A stretch of 47,810 bases of DNA from Verrucomicrobiota bacterium (GTDB lineage Bacteria > Verrucomicrobiota > Verrucomicrobiia > Limisphaerales > CANJSG01), in contig CANJSG010000006.1 in the NCBI GenBank assembly GCA_947476875.1, positions 1-47,810 on the forward strand. Direction: 5' to 3'. Each line of letters opens with the position of its first letter. The first letter of the stretch is position 1. Below, one piece after another: positions 1 through 8,455 of this stretch. A program made the translations under genes and the position numbers. Below the pieces are notes generated by a model, which saw only the letters and a list, made by a program, of their open reading frames with translations, was not told the origin of the DNA and ran no database searches.

Positions 1-1
1 C

Positions 2-421
2 AAACCGGCCGAAGCGATCGCCAGCCACACCGCTGCCGTGCGTTATGCGCCGGAGTCCAAGACGGCCCGGCTGACCCTCCAGACCGCGCAACGGGAAGCC
101 GCGGCCCGCCGCCAACCGGTGTTCCTGCCCAGAGATCCCGTGCTCCAATCTCAGATCCTGACGGACCCCGATCCCGTCTCCGCCCAAGCGGAACTGGCCG
201 CCCAGCGGGCCATTGAGCGCTCTCGCTTCAACCGGGGCTACGACGCCGGAGTGCCCAACACCCAACCGACACCTTTCCCAACCCAACCCAAACGACCATG
301 GGAACCCTTCTCCTCCTCACCCTGCTGCTGGCAACCCAGGCCGCCCACGCCTTCTACGACTCCTCCAAGGGAAAATGGATCAACAGGGATCCCATCGAGG
401 AGGACGGCGGCGCGAACCTGA
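2..421 (+). CDS. 5'-truncated ORF, hypothetical protein (KPAEAIASHTAAVRYAPESKTARLTLQ...); its 3' part overlaps the next ORF out of frame
   Basis: Frame is open from the window edge to the stop at 421; plausible codon content until about 290, after which it overlaps the signal peptide of the 298 ORF. Confidence 0.3.
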   Translation, partial: KPAEAIASHTAAVRYAPESKTARLTLQTAQREAAARRQPVFLPRDPVLQSQILTDPDPVSAQAELAAQRAIERSRFNRGYDAGVPNTQPTPFPTQPKRPWEPFSSSPCCWQPRPPTPSTTPPRENGSTGIPSRRTAART

Positions 422-1104
422 GCGGGTTCGTGGGCAACAACCCGGTGGATCAGGCGGACGAGTTGGGCTTGGTCATCGTAGGGTTTTACGGTTTCGATAA
501 ATCCAACAAGTGGCCGGATGCCGGGAACCTTAAGCTGGAAGCTATTTCCGCAGAGCTTGCAGCGACTCAAACGGTTCTTGGTCCAGCAACGATTCACGGC
601 ATGCCACCTACCAGGGACCATCGCCTTTACGCGTCCCGCGACGATGCCGTCGCCTTTGTTGACCTCCTCAGATACTTGGATACGAACAAGGATGGGACCT
701 ATAACCCGCCGTGCGACACAAAGGAGCCGATCAAGATCTTTGGCTGGAGCTGGGGCGGGGCCTCGGCCGTCGAACTGGCAAACCGAATCAAGAGGAGCCC
801 GAAGTTCAAGGACAAGGAGGTTCAAGTCTTGGTCACCATTGATCCTGTCACTCTTTTACGACCGGCCAATCACACGGTCCCAGACAACGTCCAATACTTC
901 GTCAATTTCTTCCAAACCAAGGGCAAAGGAAGCCTCTTTCACGGCTCATTCTTAAGTTCTCGGGCACAGCGATCATGGCAGTATGATGCCAATCTTGATG
1001 GAGAGCAGCTGGCCTATGTGGAAGAAGAAGGAAGAACGCGTAGCGTTAATCACACCTTTATCATCTGGAAACTTAAACCTGACATCGTTGAAGCACTCCG
1101 ATAG
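298..1104 (+). CDS. Secreted mini-RHS protein: signal peptide + RHS-repeat-associated core tip + alpha/beta-hydrolase (lipase-like) domain
   Basis: MGTLLLLTLLLATQAAHA signal peptide, then FYDSSKGKWINRDPIEEDGGANLSGFVGNNPV (RHS core signature), then GWSWGG nucleophile elbow with downstream TIDPVT and NHTF as candidate Asp/His. Confidence 0.75.
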   Translation: MGTLLLLTLLLATQAAHAFYDSSKGKWINRDPIEEDGGANLSGFVGNNPVDQADELGLVIVGFYGFDKSNKWPDAGNLKLEAISAELAATQTVLGPATIHGMPPTRDHRLYASRDDAVAFVDLLRYLDTNKDGTYNPPCDTKEPIKIFGWSWGGASAVELANRIKRSPKFKDKEVQVLVTIDPVTLLRPANHTVPDNVQYFVNFFQTKGKGSLFHGSFLSSRAQRSWQYDANLDGEQLAYVEEEGRTRSVNHTFIIWKLKPDIVEALR

Positions 1105-1128
1105 GCGGCCTTCAACTCCTCAACTGCC

Positions 1129-1554
1129 ATGAAACACCCAGGAACAATTGGACTTTGCTTTCTCATTCACCTGATTGCCAGTGGATGCGCCCATACGGTC
1201 CGGTTTTCCGTTGTCGACGCTGAGAACAGCAAACCAATCGAAAGAGTCGAAGCGGAGTGGAAGAAGACCAGATACGGCCTCATCAAGGATGTTGAAAACG
1301 ACTCGGAGAAGCTTCCGCGATCCAATAGCAAAGGTTTGGTAGTGGCTTCTCCCGTTTTCTACACGATGTCGGAGCACGATTTCGTATTCACAAAGCAAGG
1401 GTATCAGCCTGCCAGGATGTATCTGAGCGGTGGGAAAGGCATAGTGCTGTCTCCCGACCCCTTTTTCGGAGTCACCAATACCGTTTCTTGGTCGGCCAAA
1501 CTGTTGCCCATGGCCGACCCTGTGGTCATTCCAATGCACCGACTCGTCCAGTAG
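1129..1554 (+). CDS. Small lipoprotein (paralogue 1), candidate immunity protein
   Basis: Signal peptide with lipobox LIASGC; shares C-A-H-x-VRFSVxDAExxKPxExVExEW with the ORF at 1665. Confidence 0.65.
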   Translation: MKHPGTIGLCFLIHLIASGCAHTVRFSVVDAENSKPIERVEAEWKKTRYGLIKDVENDSEKLPRSNSKGLVVASPVFYTMSEHDFVFTKQGYQPARMYLSGGKGIVLSPDPFFGVTNTVSWSAKLLPMADPVVIPMHRLVQ

Positions 1555-1573
1555 CCTTTATCCCTCCCCAAGG

Positions 1574-1657
1574 GGCTACGTCGTCTACAGCATCGGCCGC
1601 GACCTGACCGACGACGGCGGCAATCGAAGCGCTCCGGTAATTGGCCATCAGCGATAA
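1574..1657 (+). pseudogene. Remnant of a gene encoding ...GYVVYSIGRDLTDDGG... (C-terminal fragment)
   Basis: Translation GYVVYSIGRDLTDDGGNRSAPVIGHQR*; matches the fragment at 3978..4130. Confidence 0.6.
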
Positions 1658-1664
1658 AAATCCC

Positions 1665-2096
1665 ATGAAACGCCTCATGCTGTTGTTGCTTTGCTCCACA
1701 AGCATCGTGGTTGCCACAGGGTGCGCCCACAAGGTCCGGTTTTCGGTAATCGACGCGGAAAGCCGAAAGCCGCTCGAAGGAGTCGAAACGGAATGGGAAA
1801 AATCTCGGGCGGGATTGCTCATGAGCATTTACCGCGAGGAGTCCAAGCTCCCGTCGTCGACGGGAGCTGGCTTTGTTGAAGCGGCTCCTGTCTTCTACCG
1901 GAAGAGCAACCACAACTTTCTGTTCACCAAGTCCGGATTCGAACCCGCGACCGTTGTCGTTCGTGAAAACAAAGCATGGGTGATTTCTCCGGATCTACTT
2001 CATGGCATTGTTACTAATCGAGCGATCTCGGTGGTGTCAGACTTTCAGCCTTTAACCAATCCTATGATTGTTCCGATGCACCGCTTGAAAAACTAG
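1665..2096 (+). CDS. Small lipoprotein (paralogue 2), candidate immunity protein
   Basis: MKRLMLLLLCSTSIVVATGCAHKVRFSVIDAESRKPLEGVETEWEKSR; lipobox and homology to the 1129 ORF. Confidence 0.65.
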   Translation: MKRLMLLLLCSTSIVVATGCAHKVRFSVIDAESRKPLEGVETEWEKSRAGLLMSIYREESKLPSSTGAGFVEAAPVFYRKSNHNFLFTKSGFEPATVVVRENKAWVISPDLLHGIVTNRAISVVSDFQPLTNPMIVPMHRLKN

Positions 2097-2164
2097 GAAC
2101 ACAGGGCTGTTTGGCCAATGCCATATTGCCGACATAAAACCGTGGGCAAATCAGTCTGTCGGCC

Positions 2165-2575
2165 ATGATACGTGTGCTCAAAGCGCTGGTCTGCATCCCC
2201 TTTCTCACGGGTTGCACCCACACGATGAAGTTCCGTCTCGTCGACGAAGATTCAGGAAAACCAGTTGCCACGGCGACAGCCCGTCTGACGAAGGTGGACT
2301 ACCGTTTCCTGATGGACCGTGAGGAGCGGAATTTGGAACTACGAATGGCGGACACCGAAGGCTTGATCAGCGTCAGCGGTGTGCGGCAGGCCCATGACTA
2401 TGTTCTCATCGAAGCTCCCGGATATCTGAACGCTCGCGCAGGTTTTATTGGCGATGGCAAAGTTGGATTGGTTTCTCCCTATCCACCCCTCGATCCGAAT
2501 CCCGACACCCACTACCTGAATCAAAAGCGAGTGGCTCAGGACACCGTCATAGTTGTCCTATTGAAGAGACGATAA
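2165..2575 (+). CDS. Small lipoprotein (divergent paralogue 3)
   Basis: MIRVLKALVCIPFLTGCTHTMKFRLVDEDSGKPVATATARL; same layout as paralogues 1 and 2. Confidence 0.6.
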   Translation: MIRVLKALVCIPFLTGCTHTMKFRLVDEDSGKPVATATARLTKVDYRFLMDREERNLELRMADTEGLISVSGVRQAHDYVLIEAPGYLNARAGFIGDGKVGLVSPYPPLDPNPDTHYLNQKRVAQDTVIVVLLKRR

Positions 2576-2608
2576 AAAATCTTCCCACAAGAACGTTCAC
2601 TACTGCCC

Positions 2609-2683
2609 ATCTCCTTAGCCCCGCTCGGCTTCTTCGACGGCCAGCCGCTCCGCCACCGCCGCCTCATTCGATCAACCCCCGAC
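2609..2683 (+). pseudogene. Remnant of the same scar gene (ISLAPLGFFDGQPLRHRRLIRST)
   Basis: DGQPLRHRRL aligns with TGQPLRYRKL in the remnant at 3978; no ORF of useful length. Confidence 0.5.
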
Positions 2684-2693
2684 CACCACGCCC

Positions 2694-3458
2694 ATGAGAA
2701 CAATGCCCCTCCTCGCGCTCCTGCTCGCCAGCCAGGCCGCCCACGCCTTCTACGACTCCTCCAAGGGAAGATGGATCAACAGGGATCTGATTGAGGAGGA
2801 TGGCGGCGTGAACCTGAGCGGGTTCGTGGGCAATGATTCCGTGAGCTTTGTCGACCCTCTCGGCGACGCGCTCTACCCGCCTAATTTTATGGGGCCATTG
2901 CTGCCTACGGATTGGAGGAAGACGGTTTTCAAAAGCTTCGAAAACCCGAGGTTTCAGGAACACGACCAGCGCATCCATGATTTGGTAAACGATTTCAATC
3001 GGAACAAAGACAAATACTGCGGCTGCACTGCCGATCAACGGAAGAAAGTCCCAGACGCTACATTCGACATGGTAAAAGCATGGGTCATCCAGGAGTCGGG
3101 CGGTTCCCCGGTTGCTTGGAGAAATGACCCCGCCCAAGTCAATAATCCAGGAAGTGACTGGAATGATTGGAAAAAAGACCTGGGATTGACGAAGCCGAAA
3201 AGCCGCAACACCGGAACGCCTGATGGCAATCTCAAGGCAGCCATAGGCTATTTGTGCAGAAAAGGTTTTTGGAAATCAGGACAGCCTGCGAGAAACCGAC
3301 CTGAAGGAGTCTTTGATGGCTGGGGGGATGCGTTGCGTTTTTACAACAGTCGGATCGACTTAGGAAGTAATGGGCGACCCTACAGGGACAACTATTCCAA
3401 CCAAATCATCAAGAGAGCCGGCAATCCTGATGTCCACTACACGATCGAACTGCCATGA
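2694..3458 (+). CDS. Secreted mini-RHS protein: signal peptide + RHS core tip + lysozyme/transglycosylase-like domain
   Basis: MPLLALLLASQAAHAFYDSSKGRWINRDLIEEDGGVNLSGFVGND almost repeats the 298 ORF N-terminus; then a different domain with AWVIQESGGSP (ESG motif typical of lytic-transglycosylase-like folds). Confidence 0.7.
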   Translation: MRTMPLLALLLASQAAHAFYDSSKGRWINRDLIEEDGGVNLSGFVGNDSVSFVDPLGDALYPPNFMGPLLPTDWRKTVFKSFENPRFQEHDQRIHDLVNDFNRNKDKYCGCTADQRKKVPDATFDMVKAWVIQESGGSPVAWRNDPAQVNNPGSDWNDWKKDLGLTKPKSRNTGTPDGNLKAAIGYLCRKGFWKSGQPARNRPEGVFDGWGDALRFYNSRIDLGSNGRPYRDNYSNQIIKRAGNPDVHYTIELP

Positions 3459-3973
3459 AAAGAAATCGGACTCAGTTCGGAGCACTCACGAAGCTGATAT
3501 GGACGGCGCTGCTGAGCGGGCTACTTCTCCTGGTTCTTAAGGCCGCAGCCGTTCCAAATACCACAGCCGAACGAATTTCCAGAAAGGACCTGGAACCCCT
3601 AAAAGGCGGAATGCTTGGAGAACAGGGTTTCAAGCGGGAAATTGTGCTGGCACCCGGGGTGAAGATGGCCGCAACCATCGAAGTATCGACCAAAGGAAAT
3701 GGCAGCCTTCGTATCGGAAACCTGAACCTCAGGGCCGTCGATTCTCATGACGACGGCAGTTACTACGAGAATGAGATGCTAGACATCGATTTCACCGACC
3801 TCGATGGCGACGGGAAACGTGAGATGGTGATTTCCGGCATCGTATGTTTCACCAGCGAAAAAGGGAGCACCGTATTGCGCCGAGAAGCCATCGTATTCAT
3901 CTACAAACTCCAAGCAGATCGAACATTCAAGAAGGTATATTGGAACACCGACTTCCATATCGAAATTGATTAA
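3455..3973 (+). CDS. Exported/membrane-anchored hypothetical protein, candidate immunity partner of the 2694 ORF
   Basis: 4-bp ATGA overlap with the upstream ORF; N-terminal hydrophobic segment LIWTALLSGLLLLVLKAAAV. Confidence 0.6.
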   Translation: MKRNRTQFGALTKLIWTALLSGLLLLVLKAAAVPNTTAERISRKDLEPLKGGMLGEQGFKREIVLAPGVKMAATIEVSTKGNGSLRIGNLNLRAVDSHDDGSYYENEMLDIDFTDLDGDGKREMVISGIVCFTSEKGSTVLRREAIVFIYKLQADRTFKKVYWNTDFHIEID

Positions 3974-3977
3974 CCAC

Positions 3978-4130
3978 ACCGGCCAGCCGCTCCGCTACCG
4001 CAAGCTCGCCAATGGCTATGTCGTCTAAAGCATCGGCCACGACCTGACCGACGACGGCGGCAAGGAACCGCCCGCCGATCCCAAACCCGACGACCGCCAC
4101 GACCTCGCCTTCACCGTCGAACGGCCCTGA
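3978..4130 (+). pseudogene. Scar-gene C-terminus with in-frame stop (TGQPLRYRKLANGYVV*SIGHDLTDDGGKEPPADPKPDDRHDLAFTVERP*)
   Basis: Direct translation; TAC to TAA nonsense change relative to GYVVYSIG in the 1574 remnant. Confidence 0.65.
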
Positions 4131-4351
4131 CTCGATCTTGATAGGTGTGGGTTCATCGCCCCGCTTATTGGAAGCGGAACTGGCACTGCGCCACCCGAAG
4201 AAACCGCTCTCACCCCGTTCACGCCAGCCAACGTTCGAACAACGCTCTCACGGTCGGGGTGAATCGGGTGCGGCCGCAAGTGTCGCTGCTCAGTTTTCTA
4301 TTCCTGGATGCGCGTTTTGGCTCCGGAGCGCAAATCTGTTCCTGGAAAACA

Positions 4352-4379
4352 AAACGCCCGGCCGTTAAGCCGGGCGTTT
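4352..4379 (-). terminator. Rho-independent terminator downstream of tig
   Basis: AAACGCCCGGC-CGTTAA-GCCGGGCGTTT, 11-bp perfect stem, T-rich tract on the minus strand. Confidence 0.85.
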
Positions 4380-4409
4380 GAATTTCTAACGGAGCTTCCG
4401 CAAGGCCGG

Positions 4410-5726
4410 TCAGGCGGCGGGAGCCGCGGCGACGTCCTCGTATTTCGCGTTTTGGGCAAGCAGCTCCAAAACCTTCTCGTGGACGATCTGCTCGGCGACC
4501 TGGTTGATGCCGCCGTTTTCCTGGAGGTCTTTGGCCAGCTTCTCGGGGGTCATTTGATATTGGGCCGCCATCGCCTGGATGCGCTGGACCATGTCGATCT
4601 GCTCGACCTTGACGCCTTCCTTCTCGGCGATCTTGCCGAAGATGAAGGACGCCTTCACGCGCTCGCGGGCGGTGATGGTCGCGCTCTGGAAGATGTCGTT
4701 CTTCTGGGCTTCGATGGTCTCCTTGGGCACACCGCGGCGCTGGTTCTCGTTGACGATGTTGTAGACGAGGTTGCGGGTCTCCTGGTTGACCATGCCATCG
4801 GGCAGCTCGAACTGGACGGCATCGAGCGTGTGCTTGATGAGCTGGTCGCGAATGCCGCGCTTCTGGCGGGCGTTGCGGTCGTTCTGCAGCTCGAGCCGGA
4901 CGCCGTCACGGAGCTTGTCGACGGTCTCAGTGCCGAGGGTCTTGGCAAATTCGTCGGTCAACTCGGGCAGGACTTTCTCCTTCACCTCGACGACTTCGAT
5001 CTCATACGTGCCCTTTTTGCCGGAGAGCAACGGCTGGACGAAGTCGGCGGGGAACTCGATCTCGATGGTTTTCTTGTCGCCGGCCGAAGCGCCTTGGAGC
5101 TGGTTGCCGAAGCCGGGGATGAATCCTTCGCCATCGGCCGCGATCCAGAAGTTCTTCTGCTCGGTCAAACCCTTCGAGGCGGGGGCGATCTCGGTGATGG
5201 GCTTGCCGTCGACGGTGCCCGTGTAGTTCACGACGACGAGGTCGGTCGTCAGTGCGGCGCGGGTGACGGTGTTGAACTGGGATCCGCGCTCGCGCAGGCG
5301 ATCGATCGCGACGGAGATGTCGGAATCGCTGACGTCGGTCGACTCGCGCTTCACGTTGATGCCCTTGTATTCGGGCATGGTGAACTCGGGCGCCGTCTCG
5401 ATCGTGGCCGCGAATTGCAGCGTCTGGCCCTTGCCGAACTGGATCTCCTCGATGTCGGGATAGCCGACGACGTTGAGTTTCTGGTCCTTGACGGCCTGGC
5501 GGTAAGAATCTCCGATCAACTTCTTCTTCACCTCTTCCTGGATCTGCGTTTCGAAACGCTTGGTCACCATCGCGAGCGGCGCCTTGCCCGCACGGAAACC
5601 TGGGAGGGCGACTTCCTTCTGGAAATTCTTCGCGACGTCGTCGAACGACTTGTCGACGGCTTGGGCGTCGAGATCGACGCGCATGAGCTTCTTGCAGGGG
5701 GCGAGCGTTTCTACCGTTACATTCAC
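4410..5726 (-). CDS. tig: Trigger factor, peptidyl-prolyl isomerase chaperone
   Basis: N-terminal ribosome-binding region with GFRAGKAP and FKBP-like VVVNYTGTVDGKPI segment. Confidence 0.95.
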   Translation of the reverse strand: MNVTVETLAPCKKLMRVDLDAQAVDKSFDDVAKNFQKEVALPGFRAGKAPLAMVTKRFETQIQEEVKKKLIGDSYRQAVKDQKLNVVGYPDIEEIQFGKGQTLQFAATIETAPEFTMPEYKGINVKRESTDVSDSDISVAIDRLRERGSQFNTVTRAALTTDLVVVNYTGTVDGKPITEIAPASKGLTEQKNFWIAADGEGFIPGFGNQLQGASAGDKKTIEIEFPADFVQPLLSGKKGTYEIEVVEVKEKVLPELTDEFAKTLGTETVDKLRDGVRLELQNDRNARQKRGIRDQLIKHTLDAVQFELPDGMVNQETRNLVYNIVNENQRRGVPKETIEAQKNDIFQSATITARERVKASFIFGKIAEKEGVKVEQIDMVQRIQAMAAQYQMTPEKLAKDLQENGGINQVAEQIVHEKVLELLAQNAKYEDVAAAPAA

Positions 5727-5943
5727 AATCAGACCTTTCAGTTGAACAATGCCGAACGAGGCGGCCGGAGGATCCGGGCACCCGACAACGAGTCGCGGAG
5801 CCTAGGTTTCGGGGTATTCACCGTCAAGCATGCCGTCCCCGAGTGCGGGAGGATTGATGCGGCCGACCAAACTCCGGGAGGAGCCGAGCCGGGATTCGGC
5901 TGAAATCGCCGACGGCGCCTGAGACGCAGAAGTGGCTTATGCC

Positions 5944-6522
5944 CTAGGACCTTTTACTTGCGCTGACATCGATGACTGCCGGAACTGCGACCAAGCTTGA
6001 ACGGGTCGAAGGCTTCTCGAACGAAACACCAAGGTCCTTCCAGATCGGAGCAAGGCTGGGATCATCGTTGATCGTGTTCTTTATGGCATCATCGTCGACC
6101 ATGTCTTTCCAGCGGCTCAGCCACAGTTTGGCCTCTGCCTCGCGTCCGACACGGCAGGCCAAGCGGGCCAGGAAGTAGAAGATGGCACTCGTCTTGGGGA
6201 ACTTGTGGGCGGCGCTCCTCAGTTCGGTGAGGGCTTCCTGCGCTCGTTGGCTGTTATAAAGGCTGTGGGCGAGGCAGATATGGCCGGCGGGACGATCTGG
6301 AGCGATCTTCACCATGGACCGGGCGAGGTCCAACGCGTGGTCCCAACGCAACATCCGAGCGCAGATTTTCCAGCGGATCACCAACACGTCCGGATGATAG
6401 CGAAGCAGGAAGCTGAGACGTTCGATTTCGGCCTGCGCCTCCTGCGGCGCCCCTAATTCCAGCCAACCAGTAGCGGCGTTTACACTGTGAGAATCAGGAG
6501 CTTGGATTTCCGGCCATTTCAT
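5944..6522 (-). CDS. Tetratricopeptide-repeat-type protein
   Basis: Start chosen at MKWPEIQAPD; TPR-like helices (ALDLARSMVKIAPDRPAGHICLAHSLYNSQRAQEALTELRSAA). Confidence 0.7.
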   Translation of the reverse strand: MKWPEIQAPDSHSVNAATGWLELGAPQEAQAEIERLSFLLRYHPDVLVIRWKICARMLRWDHALDLARSMVKIAPDRPAGHICLAHSLYNSQRAQEALTELRSAAHKFPKTSAIFYFLARLACRVGREAEAKLWLSRWKDMVDDDAIKNTINDDPSLAPIWKDLGVSFEKPSTRSSLVAVPAVIDVSASKRS

Positions 6523-6578
6523 AATGATAGGGTGGTTTTGATACACCTTTGCCGAAGAAACCGGCCCAAGCAAGAATA

Positions 6579-6599
6579 AATGTCACTTTTATAGACATT
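6579..6599. promoter_or_regulatory. Inverted repeat AATGTC-N9-GACATT upstream of the TPR gene
   Basis: Perfect 6-bp dyad in an AT-rich intergenic gap. Confidence 0.3.
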
Positions 6600-6622
6600 C
6601 TGTCTTAAAAGGCACCAATTGG

Positions 6623-8398
6623 TCACATGGTTTCAGTCGTCTCAATTCCGAGAAGATTGAGACCTTGCTTCAGAACTCGTGCCCCTACAAAACATATAGC
6701 CAGCCTTGTAAGTCTCTCATTACCCGATGATTGAAGCACCGGACAGCTCTCGTAGAAACGGGATAAGAGACCAGCCAACTCGTAGAGATAGGCACCTAGG
6801 AAATTGGGGCGATACTCCTCGGTGACGAGTTCCAAGACTTGGCCAAACTTAAGCAGATGTTTCGCGACCGCTTGCTCCTCGGGGGAGCTTAATCTGATAG
6901 CCGTTAACGTGGTCGCATTCGTTACTGCGTCACTTTGTTCGGCTTTTCTGAGGATCGAAGCCGCTCGGGTGTAGGAAAACAGGAGGTAAGGTGCCGAGTT
7001 TCCGTTGAGAGCCAACATCTTGTCCCAACTAAACACGTAGTCGCTTTGCCGGTTTTGGCAGAGGTCTGAGTATTTTACCGACCCAAGGCCGACAATCCGG
7101 GCGATTTCGTTCCTCTGGGCTTCGTCGAGGGAAGGATTTTTTTCGGAAACCACGGCGAATGCCCGCTCTTCGGCTTCGTCGAGAAGTTCGGTCAAACGAA
7201 CCGTATCACCGCTTCGGGTTTTGAATGGTTTCCCGTCCTCGCCAAGGATTGATCCGAACCAGACGTGGGCGAGTTTCACCGATTTTTCGAGATCGGGTCG
7301 CCAACGGCGAAAGGCCGCAAAAATTTGCCGGAAATGGAGCTGCTGACGACCATCGGTTACGTAGACGATTTCGTCGGGCCGCCAGGTGGCATGGCGATAG
7401 GCGAGCGTCGCGAGATCCGTGGTGGCATAGTTGAATCCACCGTCGTTTTTCTGGATCAACGCCGGGTTATCAAGCCATTCACCGTCGCGTTGAACGACGA
7501 ACGGGTCGTCTTTCTGTGGCATCGAGCCGTCGCTGAAGATCGCCTTCGCTCCCTGGCTTTCTCGGGCGATTCCTGTGGCCATCAGTTCATCGACCGTCGC
7601 TTGAAGCTGCGGGTTGTAGAAGCTCTCTCCCAATGTGTGGTCGAAGCTGACCTTGAGCCGTCCATAGACTTCATCGAACTGGACCTGGGAGAGCCGGATC
7701 ATCTCCTGCCAGATGGCGAGGTTCTCGGCGTCGCCCTGCTGGAGCTTCACCAGTTCGCTTCGGGCCAGCTCCAGCCGTGTCTCCTCGGCGTCGCACTCGG
7801 CGTTGATCTTTTTGTAGAGCCGTTCCATCTCGCCGATCGGATCCCGCTGCAGTGCATCCCGATCCAGCGATTCTTTCCAGCCGACCAGCAGTTTTCCAAA
7901 AGCCGTTCCCCAATCGCCGATGTGGTTGTCGGTGACGACCCGGTGGCCGAGAAAGCGGAAGATCCGCGAGAGGCTTTCGCCAAGGATCGTCGAACGGATA
8001 TGGCCGACGTGCATCGGCTTGGCCACGTTGGGGGAACTAAAATCAATGACGATGCTGCGCGGTTGGGAAGAGGTCCGAAAAAACAGATGTTCACCGCGGA
8101 ACGCTCCGGCAAGAGCCTCCGCGACGACTTCGGGCTTGAGTCGGAAGTTCAGGAATCCCGCGCCGGCGATGTCGATCTTCTCACAAAGGTCGTCCGCCCT
8201 GAGTTTTCCGAGGACATCCGTCGCGAGTTGCCGCGGGTTCATCTTCCGCTCCTTGGCAAGCGCCATTAGCGCAGAAGTCTGATAGTCGCCGAACTTCGGA
8301 TCCGGGCACGAACGCACTTGGACGGTCGAAAGATCGGCTTCGGGCAGGATGGCTTTCACCGCCTCCTGCAGGCGGTCTTGGAGGTCTAGGTGCAGCAC
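6623..8398 (-). CDS. argS: Arginyl-tRNA synthetase
   Basis: SSPNVAKPMHVGHIRSTILGESLSRIFRFLGHRV class-I HIGH motif and ArgRS layout. Confidence 0.95.
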   Translation of the reverse strand: MLHLDLQDRLQEAVKAILPEADLSTVQVRSCPDPKFGDYQTSALMALAKERKMNPRQLATDVLGKLRADDLCEKIDIAGAGFLNFRLKPEVVAEALAGAFRGEHLFFRTSSQPRSIVIDFSSPNVAKPMHVGHIRSTILGESLSRIFRFLGHRVVTDNHIGDWGTAFGKLLVGWKESLDRDALQRDPIGEMERLYKKINAECDAEETRLELARSELVKLQQGDAENLAIWQEMIRLSQVQFDEVYGRLKVSFDHTLGESFYNPQLQATVDELMATGIARESQGAKAIFSDGSMPQKDDPFVVQRDGEWLDNPALIQKNDGGFNYATTDLATLAYRHATWRPDEIVYVTDGRQQLHFRQIFAAFRRWRPDLEKSVKLAHVWFGSILGEDGKPFKTRSGDTVRLTELLDEAEERAFAVVSEKNPSLDEAQRNEIARIVGLGSVKYSDLCQNRQSDYVFSWDKMLALNGNSAPYLLFSYTRAASILRKAEQSDAVTNATTLTAIRLSSPEEQAVAKHLLKFGQVLELVTEEYRPNFLGAYLYELAGLLSRFYESCPVLQSSGNERLTRLAICFVGARVLKQGLNLLGIETTETM

Positions 8399-8455
8399 GG
8401 TCGTGAGCGGTTGTGAAGGAACGCGCCCTGGAACCCGGGGCGCGGGGACGGTGGG

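Noticed and set aside
4308-5903. 531-aa plus-strand ORF
   Set aside because: Antisense shadow of tig; high-GC codon bias opens the opposite frame, and the minus strand encodes a clear trigger factor.
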